DNA of 64,000 bases from Chryseobacterium populi. GTDB taxonomy: Bacteria > Bacteroidota > Bacteroidia > Flavobacteriales > Weeksellaceae. The stretch spans positions 114,741 through 178,740 of the forward strand of contig NZ_AKJY01000003.1 in NCBI RefSeq assembly GCF_000282115.1, in the 5' to 3' direction. A model generated the notes under the pieces. That model had not been told where the DNA came from, did not search any database, and saw nothing but the letters and a program-made list of their open reading frames with translations. Positions 53,005-63,943 of this stretch are shown here, in pieces. The stretch's first letter is position 1; every line of letters begins with the position of its first letter. A program made the translations under genes and the position numbers.

Positions 53005-54393
53005 TTAATTTAAGTTTTCAAACAGAGAGATTCTTCCTTCTACAGCTACTTTGGCTGCCGTTAATGGACTTGCCAGAATGGTTCTCGCTCCCTGCCCCTG
53101 TCTTCCTTCAAAATTCCGGTTGGAAGTAGAAACACAATATTCACCCTCAGGAATTTTATCGTCATTCATCGCAAGACACGCTGAGCATCCGGGCTGTCTG
53201 ATCTGAAATCCCGCCTCATTAAAGATCTTGTCCAGACCTTCTTCATAAATCTGTCTGGCAACCATTTGGGAACCGGGAACAATCAAAGCCTGAACATTTT
53301 CAGATTTATTTTTCCCTTTGATATATTCAGCAGCAGAACGGAAATCTTCAATTCGTGCATTGGTACAGCTTCCGATGAAGACATAGTTTATTTTAATATC
53401 AAATGGTGACTGTCCGGGTTTCAAGCCCATATAATGTAGAGCTTTCTCTTCCGATTCGTTTGCAGGTGCAGGGATTACTTCATTGATTGATATTCCCATT
53501 CCCGGATTGGTTCCATAGGTGATCATCGGGTATATTTCAGAGGCATCAAATGTAATTTCCTTATCGAAAACGGCCTGGTCATCTGTTTTTAAAGTTTTCC
53601 AGTATTCCAGCTTTTCCTGCCATTCTTCTCCTTCAGGAGCGAAAGTTCTTCCCTTAATATAGTCAAAAGTTTTCTCATCAGGAGCTATCATTCCGCCTCT
53701 TGCCCCCATTTCAATGCTCATATTGCAAACGGTCATTCTTCCTTCCATCGACATTTCTTCGAAAACATTTCCGGCATATTCACAGAAGTATCCGGTTCCG
53801 CCATCCGTCCCTGTTTTTGAAATGATATAAAGAATTACATCTTTAGGCTGAACATTTTTATTCAGTTTCCCGCTCACGGTAATTCTCATGGATCTGGGCT
53901 TATTGAGCAGTAAACATTGGCTGGCAAAAACCTGGGCCACCTGGCTTGTCCCGATTCCAAAAGCAATGGCTCCGAAAGCACCGTGTGTTGAAGTGTGGCT
54001 GTCTCCACAGACAATACTCATTCCGGGCTGTGTAATACCCAATTCGGGAGCTATAATGTGAACGATACCCTGATACTGATGTCCTAATCCGTATAGTTCA
54101 ATATTGTTTTTTCTGCAGTTCTCCGTTAACTGCTCCACCTGGTTTCTTGATGAATCATCCCGGATCGGTTTGTCCTGATCTAAAGTAGGAACATTATGAT
54201 CGGCGGTTGCCACAATTTGTTTCGGCCTGAAGATTTCAAGGTTTCTTGATTCCAGCTCGGCAAAAGCCTGCGGGCTTGTTACTTCATGGATCAGATGTTT
54301 GTCAATGTATATAATTTGAGGTCCATCCGGAATGGTTTCCACAACATGGGCATCCCAGACTTTGTCAAAAAGTGTTTTCTTATCGTTGTTCAT
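53005..54393 (-). CDS. leuC: 3-isopropylmalate dehydratase large subunit
   Basis: 462 residues. [45 protein letters not shown] and GCSACLAMN give the aconitase fold with three Fe-S cysteines. Follows leuA by 28 bp. Confidence 0.96.
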   Translation of the reverse strand: MNNDKKTLFDKVWDAHVVETIPDGPQIIYIDKHLIHEVTSPQAFAELESRNLEIFRPKQIVATADHNVPTLDQDKPIRDDSSRNQVEQLTENCRKNNIELYGLGHQYQGIVHIIAPELGITQPGMSIVCGDSHTSTHGAFGAIAFGIGTSQVAQVFASQCLLLNKPRSMRITVSGKLNKNVQPKDVILYIISKTGTDGGTGYFCEYAGNVFEEMSMEGRMTVCNMSIEMGARGGMIAPDEKTFDYIKGRTFAPEGEEWQEKLEYWKTLKTDDQAVFDKEITFDASEIYPMITYGTNPGMGISINEVIPAPANESEEKALHYMGLKPGQSPFDIKINYVFIGSCTNARIEDFRSAAEYIKGKNKSENVQALIVPGSQMVARQIYEEGLDKIFNEAGFQIRQPGCSACLAMNDDKIPEGEYCVSTSNRNFEGRQGQGARTILASPLTAAKVAVEGRISLFENLN

Positions 54394-54421
54394 TTTAATT
54401 ATATCTGATTAAAAATAAATC

Positions 54422-55585
54422 TTAGCCTATTTTTCTCGTAGCTTTTTCGATCATCAGGCTTAAGTCATCATTATTAACTTCTTTTTTGATGTCTGCAATT
54501 TTCAGGAATTCCTGATATAGAAAATCAAGCTCATTTTTAGTTACATCAAAACCGATATGCTTAAATCTATAAGCCAAAGCAGAGCGACCACTTCTGGCTG
54601 TCAGAATAATGGAAGATTCATTAACGCCTACTTCTGCCGGATCGATAATTTCGTAGGTTTCTCTGTTTTTAATGACACCGTCCTGGTGAATACCTGAGCT
54701 GTGAGCAAAAGCATTTGCTCCTACAATCGCTTTATTAGGCTGCACGGGCATTCCCATTAAATCTGAAACCAAAGCACTCATTTTATTAAGCATTTTAGAA
54801 TTCACATCCGTATATAAATTTAAATCCCTGTGCTGTTTCAAAATCATAACCACTTCTTCCAGCGCTGTATTTCCGGCTCTTTCTCCCAATCCGTTAATGG
54901 TACATTCAATCTGCCTTGCTCCATTGATTACACCAGCAATAGAATTTGCGGTAGCCAGTCCAAGATCATTATGACAATGGCATGACAGGATGGCTTTTTC
55001 AATTCCGGTTACATTTTCTTTCAGGTATTTGATTTTATCACCATATTCTTCGGGTAAACAATAGCCTGTGGTATCAGGAATATTCAGAACAGTTGCCCCT
55101 GCTTTTATCACTTCTTCACAGATTCTGGCTAAAAAATCGTTGTCGGTTCTTCCTGCATCTTCAGCATAAAATTCCACATCCTCAACAAAGCTTCTCGCAT
55201 ATTTTACAGCATCAACAGCCCGTTCTATGATATCTTCTCTTGTAGAATTGAATTTATATTTGATATGGGAATCAGAAGTTCCTATTCCTGTATGTATTCT
55301 TGGTCTTCTTGCAAACTGTAAAGCCTCTGCTGCAATCTCTATGTCTTTTTTGTTGGCTCTTGTCAATCCGCAAACTTTTGCATTTTTGATCAGTTTTGAA
55401 ATTTCAGAAACGGAATGAAAATCTCCCGGACTTGAAACCGGAAATCCTGCTTCAATAATATCAATCCCTAGTTCATCGAGTTTTTCAGCAATAATCAGCT
55501 TTTGTTCTGTATTTAATTTACATCCCGGAACCTGTTCCCCATCCCGTAAGGTGGTATCAAAAATTTCAACTTTTTCGGAATTCAT
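54422..55585 (-). CDS. leuA: 2-isopropylmalate synthase, short form without regulatory domain
   Basis: 387 residues. [13 protein letters not shown], the [17 protein letters not shown] motif and SGIHQDGVI are all present. The C-terminal leucine-binding (LeuA dimer) domain of the 500-residue class is absent, so simple leucine feedback on this enzyme is not expected. First gene of leuACDB (minus strand). I saw no leader peptide or attenuator in the 146 bp upstream. Confidence 0.92.
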   Translation of the reverse strand: MNSEKVEIFDTTLRDGEQVPGCKLNTEQKLIIAEKLDELGIDIIEAGFPVSSPGDFHSVSEISKLIKNAKVCGLTRANKKDIEIAAEALQFARRPRIHTGIGTSDSHIKYKFNSTREDIIERAVDAVKYARSFVEDVEFYAEDAGRTDNDFLARICEEVIKAGATVLNIPDTTGYCLPEEYGDKIKYLKENVTGIEKAILSCHCHNDLGLATANSIAGVINGARQIECTINGLGERAGNTALEEVVMILKQHRDLNLYTDVNSKMLNKMSALVSDLMGMPVQPNKAIVGANAFAHSSGIHQDGVIKNRETYEIIDPAEVGVNESSIILTARSGRSALAYRFKHIGFDVTKNELDFLYQEFLKIADIKKEVNNDDLSLMIEKATRKIG

Positions 55586-55731
55586 AATAATGTTTTTACT
55601 TAATTTTGAATCAAAACTAAGATTTGAATTATTTTTTTATTTTCATTTTTTCAGAAAATTACAATATTCAAAGAATAGAATCTTAATTTTAACTATCTAA
55701 AAATCAATTATATAAATCCATCATATTTACA

Positions 55732-57273
55732 ATGGCAGAATTGCAGAAAGATTTCTTATTTATACTCATTAAATCATTGACTACTTCCGAAAAGCGGCAA
55801 TTCAAATTATTTGTAAACCGCCTGGGTATCAATGTGGATGCAAAATTTCTTTTACTTTTTTCAGAAATGGATAAAATGAAAGAATATGATGAAAACATTG
55901 TCATCGAAAAGAAAATATCAACCAAACAGCAACTCTCCAATCTTAAAGCCCACCTTTATAAGCAGATCCTGGTAAGCCTTCGCATGAACCCGAGCCATCA
56001 GAACTACAGAATCCAGCTTCGCGAACAGCTTGATTTTGCCAATATCCTGTATCAGAAAGGGCTCTACAAACAGGCGTTGAAAATTTTAGATAAAACTAAA
56101 CAAACAGCTTTGGAGCTAGATGAAAAAAGTATCGCCTCTGAAATTATCGACCTCGAAAAAGTAATCGAATCCCAATTTATTACCCGAAGTATAGAAGGAA
56201 GGGCTGATGAGCTCATCCGGCAATCTAAAGCGATCAGCAAGCAAAACCAGTATACTACGGATTTGTCTAATCTTTCACTGAAATTATATAGTGAAATGCT
56301 TACTCACGGTTATGTAAAAAATGATGAAGACCGCCAGAAAATCCTGGAAATTTTTAATACCCAGATCAGAAATATAAAACCCGTCAAGCTTAATTTTACT
56401 GAAAAATTATGGTATTATAAGGCTCATGTATGGAAGAACCAGCTGTTTCAGGATTACAAATACACCTTAAAATACGCCTATTTATGGGTAGATTTATTTC
56501 ATCAGAACCCGGAAATGATTTTCAGTCATCCGGTCTGGTACATCAAAGGAAATACTTATCTGCTTAAGATTCTTTTTCTCTATGGAAATATTGATGTTTT
56601 GGAAAAGCATTTTAAAAACTTTAATGATACTGTTTCTTCTCAAAATTTTGCACAGAATGAAAATCTTCAGTCTCTTATTTTTCTTACCTACTCTAATACG
56701 TTAATGAATATTCATTTTATAAAAGGAGAATTTTTTACAGGAACCAAGCTTATTCCGGAGATTGAGCTGAAAATGGAAAAGCTGCGTGATAAGATTGATG
56801 AGCACCATTTTATGATCCTTTATCTGAAAATGGCAGCCATGCTTTTCGGAAGTAAAAAATATCGAGAATCCATTCATTATTCCATGAAGATTATTGAGTC
56901 TAAAGGAAACGTTCAGGAAGATTTATTATTTCACACCAGGATATTAATCTTAATGTCAAAGCATGAATCAGGAAATGATGAAGATTATGATGAATTTATA
57001 AAAGCCACCTTAAAATTTGCCCTTAAAATGAAGAAGCCTGAAGCATTTCATTTTGAAAGCATTGATTTTTTTAAAAATCTCAATAATCTGGTCTTAAGTA
57101 AAAGACAGGAAGCTTTTGAAGCCTTTGATCAGAAACTTGAGCTTTTTTCAAAGAATGAGTACTATAGAAGATCATTGCTTTATATTGATATTCACGGTTG
57201 GGTAAAATCTAAGGTTCAGCATGTGGATGTTATAGAAATTATAAAGCAGAAGGTTAAATATAAGAGGAAATAA
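55732..57273 (+). CDS. Helical-repeat protein of unknown function (TPR-like)
   Basis: 513 residues. Almost entirely alpha-helical, with degenerate 34-residue-like pairs (QLDFANILYQKGLYKQALKIL near 105-125; LKMAAMLFGSKKYRESIHYS near 380). N-terminal KDFLFILIKSLTTSEKRQFKLFVN is conserved in flavobacteria. No signal peptide. I infer a scaffold role. Divergent from leuA. Confidence 0.7.
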   Translation: MAELQKDFLFILIKSLTTSEKRQFKLFVNRLGINVDAKFLLLFSEMDKMKEYDENIVIEKKISTKQQLSNLKAHLYKQILVSLRMNPSHQNYRIQLREQLDFANILYQKGLYKQALKILDKTKQTALELDEKSIASEIIDLEKVIESQFITRSIEGRADELIRQSKAISKQNQYTTDLSNLSLKLYSEMLTHGYVKNDEDRQKILEIFNTQIRNIKPVKLNFTEKLWYYKAHVWKNQLFQDYKYTLKYAYLWVDLFHQNPEMIFSHPVWYIKGNTYLLKILFLYGNIDVLEKHFKNFNDTVSSQNFAQNENLQSLIFLTYSNTLMNIHFIKGEFFTGTKLIPEIELKMEKLRDKIDEHHFMILYLKMAAMLFGSKKYRESIHYSMKIIESKGNVQEDLLFHTRILILMSKHESGNDEDYDEFIKATLKFALKMKKPEAFHFESIDFFKNLNNLVLSKRQEAFEAFDQKLELFSKNEYYRRSLLYIDIHGWVKSKVQHVDVIEIIKQKVKYKRK

Positions 57274-57277
57274 TACC

Positions 57278-57463
57278 GGTGGCTTCGAGAGCCTCAGCCA
57301 CCAGTATTTACGTTATTGAAAGTTTTTTATATTTCTATCAATCATTATAAAAAAGGAAAACTGTCAGGTGGATTTGAGAATCATTTACATTATTGAACGT
57401 TTTATGTTTCCACAAACCATTTAAAAAGGAAAACTGTCAGGTGGCTGAGGTTCTCGAAGCCAC
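57278..57463. repeat. Intergenic repeat element with inverted ends and an internal tandem duplication
   Basis: GGTGGCTTCGAGAGCCTCAG at 57278 onward and an inverted copy ending at 57463 (one mismatch in 23) form the ends. Inside are two diverged units of about 70 bp that share a perfect 22-bp stretch (57350-57371 and 57423-57444). No gene. The rest of 57274-57734 is the thrS upstream region with a TATTTTTG -7 box at 57703-57710. Confidence 0.75.
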
Positions 57464-57702
57464 ATCTGTTTTTAAATTCATCAAAGAAAATAAGGATATT
57501 GATAATCTGACAAAGAAATAAGACGAAAATTGCTTTTACAATAATAATTTTCAACTTTTATTCTTCCGGAATTTATTGGAATTCTGAAGACTGAAATTCT
57601 TTAAAACATACTGACAACAAAAACAACAATATGTTTTTCGTTATTTAGCATTAATTCTTCATTCAAATATACGTTATTATATTATTTTAAATAAAAAATG
57701 CG

Positions 57703-57710
57703 TATTTTTG
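57703..57710 (+). promoter_or_regulatory. -7 box before thrS
   Basis: TATTTTTG matches TAnnTTTG, 24 bp before the thrS ATG. No clear -33. Confidence 0.45.
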
Positions 57711-57734
57711 CATCTTAAAATTTCTTAGTAAACA

Positions 57735-59654
57735 ATGATAAAAATTACACTTCCAGACAGTAGTGTCAAAGAATTTGAAGGAGAAGTTACTCCTTTAGAT
57801 GTGGCAAAATCTATAAGCGAGGGATTGGCTAGAAATACCATTTCCGCAATTGTTAACGGCAAACAAGTAGAGACGACCACACCTATAACCACGGATTCTA
57901 CGATACAACTGCTGACCTGGAATGATGATCTTGGAAAGAAAGCTTTCTGGCATTCTTCTGCCCACTTACTGGCGCAGGCGATCCTTGAATTTTATCCTGA
58001 TGCTAAGCTCACCATTGGTCCTGCTATTGAAAGCGGATTCTATTATGATGTAGATTTCGGGGACGAAAGCTTATCTGAAAAAGATTTTGAGAAGATTGAA
58101 AAGAAAATCCTGGAAAATGCCAAGAAAGGTTCAACTTTCTCCTTATATCCGGTTTCTAAAGAGGATGCATTGAAAACCTATGCAGACAACCCTTATAAAG
58201 TAGAGCTTATCTCTAATCTTAATGATGGGGAAATTACTTTTGTAACTCATGATAACTTCACCGATTTATGTCGTGGAGGGCACATTCCGAATACAGGAAT
58301 TGTAAAAGCAGTAAAAATATTAAATGCTGCCGGAGCTTACTGGAGAGGAAATGAAAAAAATCCTCAGTTAACAAGGGTTTACGGTATTTCTTTCCCTAAA
58401 CAGAAAGACCTGACTGAATATCTTGAAAGACTTGAAGAAGCTAAAAGAAGGGATCACAGAAAACTGGGTAAAGAATTAGGAATTTTTGCATTTTCCGAAA
58501 AAGTAGGTGCAGGTTTGCCACTTTGGCTACCCAAAGGAACTGCTTTAAGAAAGAAATTAGAGAATTTCCTTACCGATGCACAGAAAAAAGGAGGCTATGA
58601 ATTCGTAATGTCACCACACATCGGTGCCAAAGAATTATATGTAACTTCTGGACACTGGGATAAATATGGTGCAGACAGCTTCCAGCCAATTAAAACTCCA
58701 AATGAAGGAGAAGAATTTATGCTGAAGCCCATGAACTGCCCGCACCACTGTGAAATTTACAAAACTTCACAATGGAGCTACAGGGATCTGCCGAAAAGAT
58801 ATGCAGAATTCGGAACAGTTTACAGATATGAACAAAGTGGAGAACTTCACGGATTAACCAGAGTTCGTGGTTTTACCCAGGATGATGCCCACCTTTTCTG
58901 TACTCCGGATCAGCTGATGGAGGAATTCAAAAAAACAATTGATTTAGTTCTTTATGTTTTTGGTTCCCTTGGATTTGCAGATTTCACTGCTCAGATTTCA
59001 TTAAGAGATCCTGAAAATACTGAAAAGTATATCGGTAGTGATGAAAACTGGGAAAAAGCAGAAAATGCAATTGTTACTGCTGCAAAAGAAAAAGGATTAA
59101 ATACCATCACAGAATACGGAGAAGCAGCTTTTTATGGCCCGAAACTGGATTTTATGGTGAAAGATGCCTTAGGAAGAAAATGGCAGTTGGGAACAATCCA
59201 GGTAGATTATAACTTACCGGAAAGATTTGATCTTCATTACATCGGAAACGATAATGAAAAGCACAGACCTATTATGATCCACAGAGCTCCATTTGGATCT
59301 ATGGAACGTTTTATCGCAATATTATTAGAAAATACTGCAGGAGATTTCCCATTATGGTTGAGTCCTGACCAGTATATAATTCTACCCATCAGTGAAAAAT
59401 ATGTAGATTATGCAAAAAAAGTTTCACAATTTTTGGAAAATCACGATATTAGCGGTCAGATTGATGACAGAAATGAGAAAACAGGGAAAAAGATCCGTGA
59501 TGCAGAATTAAAGAAAATTCCATTCATGCTTGTTATAGGAGAAAATGAAGAGAAGGATGGCACAATTTCTGTAAGAAGACGTGGTGAAGGTGATCTTGGA
59601 GTAATGAGTACTGAGGATTTCATCAATTATTTTAAAAAAGAAGCAGCAGTATAA
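57735..59654 (+). CDS. thrS: Threonine-tRNA ligase
   Basis: 639 residues. TGS domain at the N-terminus, editing domain with [11 protein letters not shown], class-II core with [23 protein letters not shown] and the [17 protein letters not shown] motif 3 region, and a C-terminal anticodon domain. Followed by infC. Confidence 0.97.
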   Translation: MIKITLPDSSVKEFEGEVTPLDVAKSISEGLARNTISAIVNGKQVETTTPITTDSTIQLLTWNDDLGKKAFWHSSAHLLAQAILEFYPDAKLTIGPAIESGFYYDVDFGDESLSEKDFEKIEKKILENAKKGSTFSLYPVSKEDALKTYADNPYKVELISNLNDGEITFVTHDNFTDLCRGGHIPNTGIVKAVKILNAAGAYWRGNEKNPQLTRVYGISFPKQKDLTEYLERLEEAKRRDHRKLGKELGIFAFSEKVGAGLPLWLPKGTALRKKLENFLTDAQKKGGYEFVMSPHIGAKELYVTSGHWDKYGADSFQPIKTPNEGEEFMLKPMNCPHHCEIYKTSQWSYRDLPKRYAEFGTVYRYEQSGELHGLTRVRGFTQDDAHLFCTPDQLMEEFKKTIDLVLYVFGSLGFADFTAQISLRDPENTEKYIGSDENWEKAENAIVTAAKEKGLNTITEYGEAAFYGPKLDFMVKDALGRKWQLGTIQVDYNLPERFDLHYIGNDNEKHRPIMIHRAPFGSMERFIAILLENTAGDFPLWLSPDQYIILPISEKYVDYAKKVSQFLENHDISGQIDDRNEKTGKKIRDAELKKIPFMLVIGENEEKDGTISVRRRGEGDLGVMSTEDFINYFKKEAAV

Positions 59655-59728
59655 ACAAGGCTGCTAAATAGAAAAGTTAACCAATAAAATTTAAGACAAT
59701 AGCACAAAGATTTAACAACAGAGGCCCA

Positions 59729-60259
59729 ATGCGTCGTCCCGTACAGGAAGATTTGCATCAAATTAATGGTAAAATTAGAGCCAGAGAAGTTCGTTTGGTA
59801 GGAGATAATGTAGAGCCAGGAGTTTACCCCTTGGATAAAGCTTTACAGATTGCCCGAGATCAGGAATTAGATTTGGTAGTAATTTCCGACAAGGCTGAAC
59901 CTTTCATTGCGAGAGTATTAGACTATAAAAAGTTTTTATACGAGCAAAAGAAAAAACAAAAGGAGCTTAAAGCTAAGCAGGTAAAAGTAGTGGTAAAAGA
60001 GATCCGTTTCGGGCCTCAGACTGATGACCACGATTATGAATTCAAGAAGAAGCATGCTGAGAAATTCCTTGAAGAAGGCTCTAAATTAAAAACCTATGTA
60101 TTTTTTAAAGGACGTTCGATTATCTTTAAAGATCAGGGAGAGATTCTGCTTTTAAAACTGGCTCAGGAGTTAGAGCACGTGGGTAAAGTAGATCAGCTGC
60201 CTAAATTGGAAGGAAAAAGAATGATCATGATGATGAGTCCTAAAAAACCAGCAAAATAA
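59729..60259 (+). CDS. infC: Translation initiation factor IF-3 (start may be a rare ATA at 59699)
   Basis: 176 residues from the ATG at 59729. N-domain with [17 protein letters not shown]-domain with [25 protein letters not shown]. The frame is open back to 59681 and the codons 59699-59728 read [10 protein letters not shown], the usual IF-3 N-terminal arm, with no ATG/GTG/TTG. Translation from ATA at 59699 would follow the known habit of infC to use a rare start codon (AUU in E. coli) for autocontrol. Confidence 0.93.
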   Translation: MRRPVQEDLHQINGKIRAREVRLVGDNVEPGVYPLDKALQIARDQELDLVVISDKAEPFIARVLDYKKFLYEQKKKQKELKAKQVKVVVKEIRFGPQTDDHDYEFKKKHAEKFLEEGSKLKTYVFFKGRSIIFKDQGEILLLKLAQELEHVGKVDQLPKLEGKRMIMMMSPKKPAK

Positions 60260-60291
60260 TTGATATAGATTGTATATCTGTACACAAAATA

Positions 60292-60321
60292 TAAACCTCA
60301 AAGCGATTTGAGGTTTTTTTA
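60292..60321 (+). terminator. Terminator after infC
   Basis: AAACCTCAAA (60293-60302) pairs with TTTGAGGTTT (60307-60316), followed by T7. Confidence 0.85.
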
Positions 60322-60445
60322 TTTAAAATTAGTTATTAAATAATCATTAATATATATCCTATGTTAAGATTCAATCATAAATTTCATCTTACATTTGCTT
60401 TAGAAATAACAAACAAGTATTATTAATAACATAAACAAAAAAGCA

Positions 60446-61267
60446 ATGAGTACACTTACATTAAAAGACGGAACTGAGATTTATTATAAAGACTGGGGGA
60501 AAGGACAGCCTGTATTCTTTCATCACGGATGGCCATTATCCGGTGATGATTGGGATGCACAGATGTTTTTCTTCCTTGAACAGGGATACAGAGTAATTGC
60601 CCACGACAGAAGAGGGCACGGAAGATCGGAGCAGACTCCATATGGACATGAAATGGACACTTATGCTTCTGATGTGGATGAAATTGTTACAGCACTGGAT
60701 TTAAAGGATGTAATCCATGTGGGGCATTCTACAGGCGGTGGTGAAGTAATCAGATATGTTGCGAAACACGGTAAAGGAAGAGTGGCAAAGGCGGTTTTAA
60801 TAAGCGCTGTAACTCCGATCATGGTTCAGAATGAGAATAATCCGAACGGTGTTCCGATCTCTGTTTTTGATGATATCAGAAATAATACATCTAAACACAG
60901 ACAACAATTCTATATTGATCTTACATTCCCATTCTACGGGTACAACAGAGAAGGTGCAAATGTTTCCGAAGGAATCCAGAGAAACTGGTGGAGACAGGGA
61001 ATGAGTGGTTCCATAAAAGCTCATTTCGATTGCATTAAAGCTTTTTCAGAAACAGATTTCACAGAAGATTTAAAAAGTGTGGATGTTCCTGTTTTGGTAT
61101 TGCACGGTGAAGATGACCAGATCGTTCCTTTTGAAACGACAGGAAAAGTTGCTGCTTCCCTGCTGAAAAACGGGAAACTGATTTCTTACCCGGGATTCCC
61201 TCACGGTATGCCGACTACAGAGGCAGAAACAATCAATAAAGATCTTTTGGAATTTTTCAAATCATAA
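60446..61267 (+). CDS. Alpha/beta hydrolase (non-haem chloroperoxidase-like)
   Basis: 273 residues. HHGWPLSGDDWDAQ, the nucleophile elbow GHSTGGGE (Ser95), HGEDDQIVP (Asp224) and FPHGMP (His253) complete the triad. Close to cofactor-free haloperoxidases/esterases. Has its own terminators on both sides, so it is a single-gene unit inserted between infC and rpmI. Confidence 0.92.
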   Translation: MSTLTLKDGTEIYYKDWGKGQPVFFHHGWPLSGDDWDAQMFFFLEQGYRVIAHDRRGHGRSEQTPYGHEMDTYASDVDEIVTALDLKDVIHVGHSTGGGEVIRYVAKHGKGRVAKAVLISAVTPIMVQNENNPNGVPISVFDDIRNNTSKHRQQFYIDLTFPFYGYNREGANVSEGIQRNWWRQGMSGSIKAHFDCIKAFSETDFTEDLKSVDVPVLVLHGEDDQIVPFETTGKVAASLLKNGKLISYPGFPHGMPTTEAETINKDLLEFFKS

Positions 61268-61286
61268 TTTCAACTTATTATAATTT

Positions 61287-61319
61287 AAAAACTGCGGACA
61301 AAAGTCTGCAGTTTTTTGC
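61287..61319 (+). terminator. Terminator after the alpha/beta hydrolase
   Basis: AAACTGCGGAC pairs with GTCTGCAGTTT across AAAA, then T6. Confidence 0.8.
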
Positions 61320-61353
61320 TTTTTTCGTTATTTTGCAGACTTAAACTCATTGA

Positions 61354-63129
61354 ATGAAATCCGTATATGGAGCCTTTTTTATTGTTTGTGTCATTATATT
61401 CCTGGGAAGCTGTTTTTGCTACTACCCTTTTATTTCTGATGACAGTTTAATTTCACTCCGGTATGCCCAACGTTTTATTGATGGAAAAGGATTAAGCTGG
61501 AATGACGGAGATCCTGTAGAAGGCTATTCCAATTTTCTGTGGATTTTAGGCGTCTCTTTTTTAGGACAGCTGGGAATTGACCTTATTATGGCAGCGAGAA
61601 TTTTAGGTCTGCTTTGTTCAGTAGGAATTATCTGGCTTATCATCAGTTTTTTCGCGAAACAAAATATAAAAAAGAAATATGTTTTCTTAGGCGTTATTCT
61701 GCTTGTTACCACTCCATGCTTTGCCATCTGGGCGATTGGCGGATTAGAACAGCCTTTATATGCATTGCTGATTACCCTGATTTTAACTGAAGTGATACGA
61801 ATCATCAATGAAAACAGCTTAAAAAGAATTTATTATTTATCAGTCTGGTTAGGATTACTCGCTATCACAAGGCCTGACGGTTTTTTATTTACAACCATCA
61901 CATCCGTTTTTCTGTTATTTATTAAGCGGAATCATAAAACGGATTTTATTAAAATAACTTTTGCCGTTGCTGTTATTCCTTCCCTGTTTCTTTTAGCCCA
62001 GCTTATTTTCAGATATACCTATTATGGTGAACTGGTACCGAATACTGCCCTTGTAAAAGTGAAAATCACATTTTATCATATCATCAGAGGCATATTTTAT
62101 CATGTTAAAGCTTTTCTGGGGACCCTTGTTATTTCTTCCCTCGGAATTTATCTGCTCCTGGTCCTGGTTTTTAAAAGAAAAAATGCAGTTGGGATTTTCC
62201 TTTTACTGAATATTCTTGCATGGACCTCTTATGTAAGCTTAGTGGGTGGAGATATTTTTCCGGGCTACAGGCATTATGAAATTGTTCTGATATTTTTAGT
62301 ATTTGCAGTTATTATAGGATTAAATGCCGTTAAAATAATTGATTTCAATAACCGTAAAATTGGATTGGGTATTATTATCCTGTTAATTCTAAATTTTATC
62401 ATCCAGATCAAACTTCCGGAAAACCAGAAAGCCATTCAGGAAAGATGGGAATTCCGTGGAATGCAGCTTGGAGTAAGATTGAAAAATACATTTCCTGATA
62501 AGACTTTAATCGCCGTTACGTCTGCCGGTTCGATCCCCTATTCTTCAGGATTGCCATCAATCGATATGCTGGGACTGAATGATTATTATATTCCAAGACA
62601 TCCGCCGGTCAGTTTTGGGATGGGTTCACTGGCTCACGAATTAGGTGATGCCAACTACACCATGAAGCAAAATCCGGATATTGTGATTTTCAATACGGGG
62701 GCAGCGCCTTCTTTCAATATTGGTGACCAGTTAAAGAAAAATAAAATATTCAATCAGAATTTTGTTAAAGTCTTATCAAAGGAAAGGGATCACGAATATT
62801 TGCTGTTTTTTAATAAGTACGGTAAGAACAATGGAATTCAAAAGACTGAAAATGTGTTGAAAATCCCGGGATACTTATTCAGTCATCCTACAGATACAAT
62901 CAGCCTGTTTTCTGGAAAAAAGCTTTTAAAAAATGTACTCAAAGGAAATACCTATACCCTGTCTCTTGACGGAATTTCCGAAAAAAAGTGGTTATTAAAG
63001 CAGGTTAATAGTGATAAAAATGTCAGTTTCCGGACACAGATCTATTATAAAAATAACAGATTGGAAATTTCTGTAAGTCCTGACGAAAACAGTTTATTAG
63101 AATCTCTTGTATTGGAAGGAAAAGATTAA
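61354..63129 (+). CDS. GT-C fold membrane glycosyltransferase-like protein
   Basis: 591 residues. About ten hydrophobic helices in the first 360 residues, then a soluble C-terminal domain. The first periplasmic loop carries ISDDSLISLRYAQRFIDGKG and VEGYSNFLW, the DD motif of GT-C transferases that use lipid-linked sugars (AftB/LphB-like). Sugar donor and acceptor unknown. It lies immediately upstream of rpmI; the gap contains the rpmI promoter. Confidence 0.82.
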   Translation: MKSVYGAFFIVCVIIFLGSCFCYYPFISDDSLISLRYAQRFIDGKGLSWNDGDPVEGYSNFLWILGVSFLGQLGIDLIMAARILGLLCSVGIIWLIISFFAKQNIKKKYVFLGVILLVTTPCFAIWAIGGLEQPLYALLITLILTEVIRIINENSLKRIYYLSVWLGLLAITRPDGFLFTTITSVFLLFIKRNHKTDFIKITFAVAVIPSLFLLAQLIFRYTYYGELVPNTALVKVKITFYHIIRGIFYHVKAFLGTLVISSLGIYLLLVLVFKRKNAVGIFLLLNILAWTSYVSLVGGDIFPGYRHYEIVLIFLVFAVIIGLNAVKIIDFNNRKIGLGIIILLILNFIIQIKLPENQKAIQERWEFRGMQLGVRLKNTFPDKTLIAVTSAGSIPYSSGLPSIDMLGLNDYYIPRHPPVSFGMGSLAHELGDANYTMKQNPDIVIFNTGAAPSFNIGDQLKKNKIFNQNFVKVLSKERDHEYLLFFNKYGKNNGIQKTENVLKIPGYLFSHPTDTISLFSGKKLLKNVLKGNTYTLSLDGISEKKWLLKQVNSDKNVSFRTQIYYKNNRLEISVSPDENSLLESLVLEGKD

Positions 63130-63140
63130 TGTTTTTTTTG

Positions 63141-63148
63141 TATCTTTG
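63141..63148 (+). promoter_or_regulatory. -7 box before rpmI
   Basis: TATCTTTG matches TAnnTTTG and is followed by an 74-bp leader before the ATG at 63223, the region where L20 autocontrol would act. Confidence 0.5.
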
Positions 63149-63222
63149 CACACTATTATTCCCGGATATTTTTCGAGGAAGCCAATACAGATATTGATAA
63201 CAAAACAATAAAAAGCAAAACA

Positions 63223-63420
63223 ATGCCAAAATTAAAAACGAAATCAGGTGCTAAAAAGCGTTTTGCTCTTACTGGTTCTGGTAAGATCAAAAGAAAAAAT
63301 GCTTACAAAAGCCACATCTTAACTAAGAAAGAAACTAAGCAAAAGAGAAATCTTACGCAAACTTCTTATGTTGCTTCTGTGGACGAAAAAAGTGTTAAAC
63401 GTCAATTAGCAATTAAGTAG
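63223..63420 (+). CDS. rpmI: 50S ribosomal protein L35
   Basis: 65 residues: [20 protein letters not shown] and [12 protein letters not shown] are fully diagnostic. Own promoter, separated from infC by two unrelated genes. Confidence 0.97.
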   Translation: MPKLKTKSGAKKRFALTGSGKIKRKNAYKSHILTKKETKQKRNLTQTSYVASVDEKSVKRQLAIK

Positions 63421-63542
63421 TTTTTATAAATCTATATTCGGTTTATAGGAATTAAAACAAATTCAGAATTTTTAACCCTGAAACGGAGCAGATAAGTGTA
63501 ATGAAATAAATTACCGCCCTTTTCAAAAAAACAATTTAAATT

Positions 63543-63887
63543 ATGCCAAGATCAGTAAATGCCGTAGCTTCAAGAGCTCGCAGAAAGAAAATTTTTAAGC
63601 AAGCTAAAGGTTTTTTCGGTAGAAGAAAGAACGTTTGGACTGTAGCTAAAAACGCGGTAGAAAAAGCAATGCAATATGCTTACCGTGGTAGAAAAGAGAA
63701 AAAGAGAAACTTCAGATCACTTTGGATCACTCGTATCAATGCAGGTACCAGAGAGCACGGAATGTCTTACTCTCAGTTTATGGGAGCTCTTAAAAAGAAC
63801 AACGTAGAGCTTAACAGAAAAGTTTTAGCAGATTTAGCAATGAATCACCCTGAAGCTTTCAAAGCTGTTGTAGATCAAGTAAAATAA
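63543..63887 (+). CDS. rplT: 50S ribosomal protein L20
   Basis: 114 residues: [46 protein letters not shown]. Follows rpmI by 122 bp and is probably in one transcript with it. In many bacteria L20 represses this operon by binding the leader. Confidence 0.97.
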   Translation: MPRSVNAVASRARRKKIFKQAKGFFGRRKNVWTVAKNAVEKAMQYAYRGRKEKKRNFRSLWITRINAGTREHGMSYSQFMGALKKNNVELNRKVLADLAMNHPEAFKAVVDQVK

Positions 63888-63911
63888 TGTAGAATTTTTT
63901 GTTATCAATAT

Positions 63912-63943
63912 AAATCCCGGGTTTTTTGCCCGGGATTTTTTTA
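63912..63943 (+). terminator. Terminator after rplT
   Basis: AATCCCGGG (63913-63921) pairs with CCCGGGATT (63929-63937), loop TTTTTTG, then T6. Confidence 0.85.

Noticed and set aside
57278..57463. Short repeats as a CRISPR array
   Set aside because: Only two repeats, unequal diverged spacers and no cas gene.
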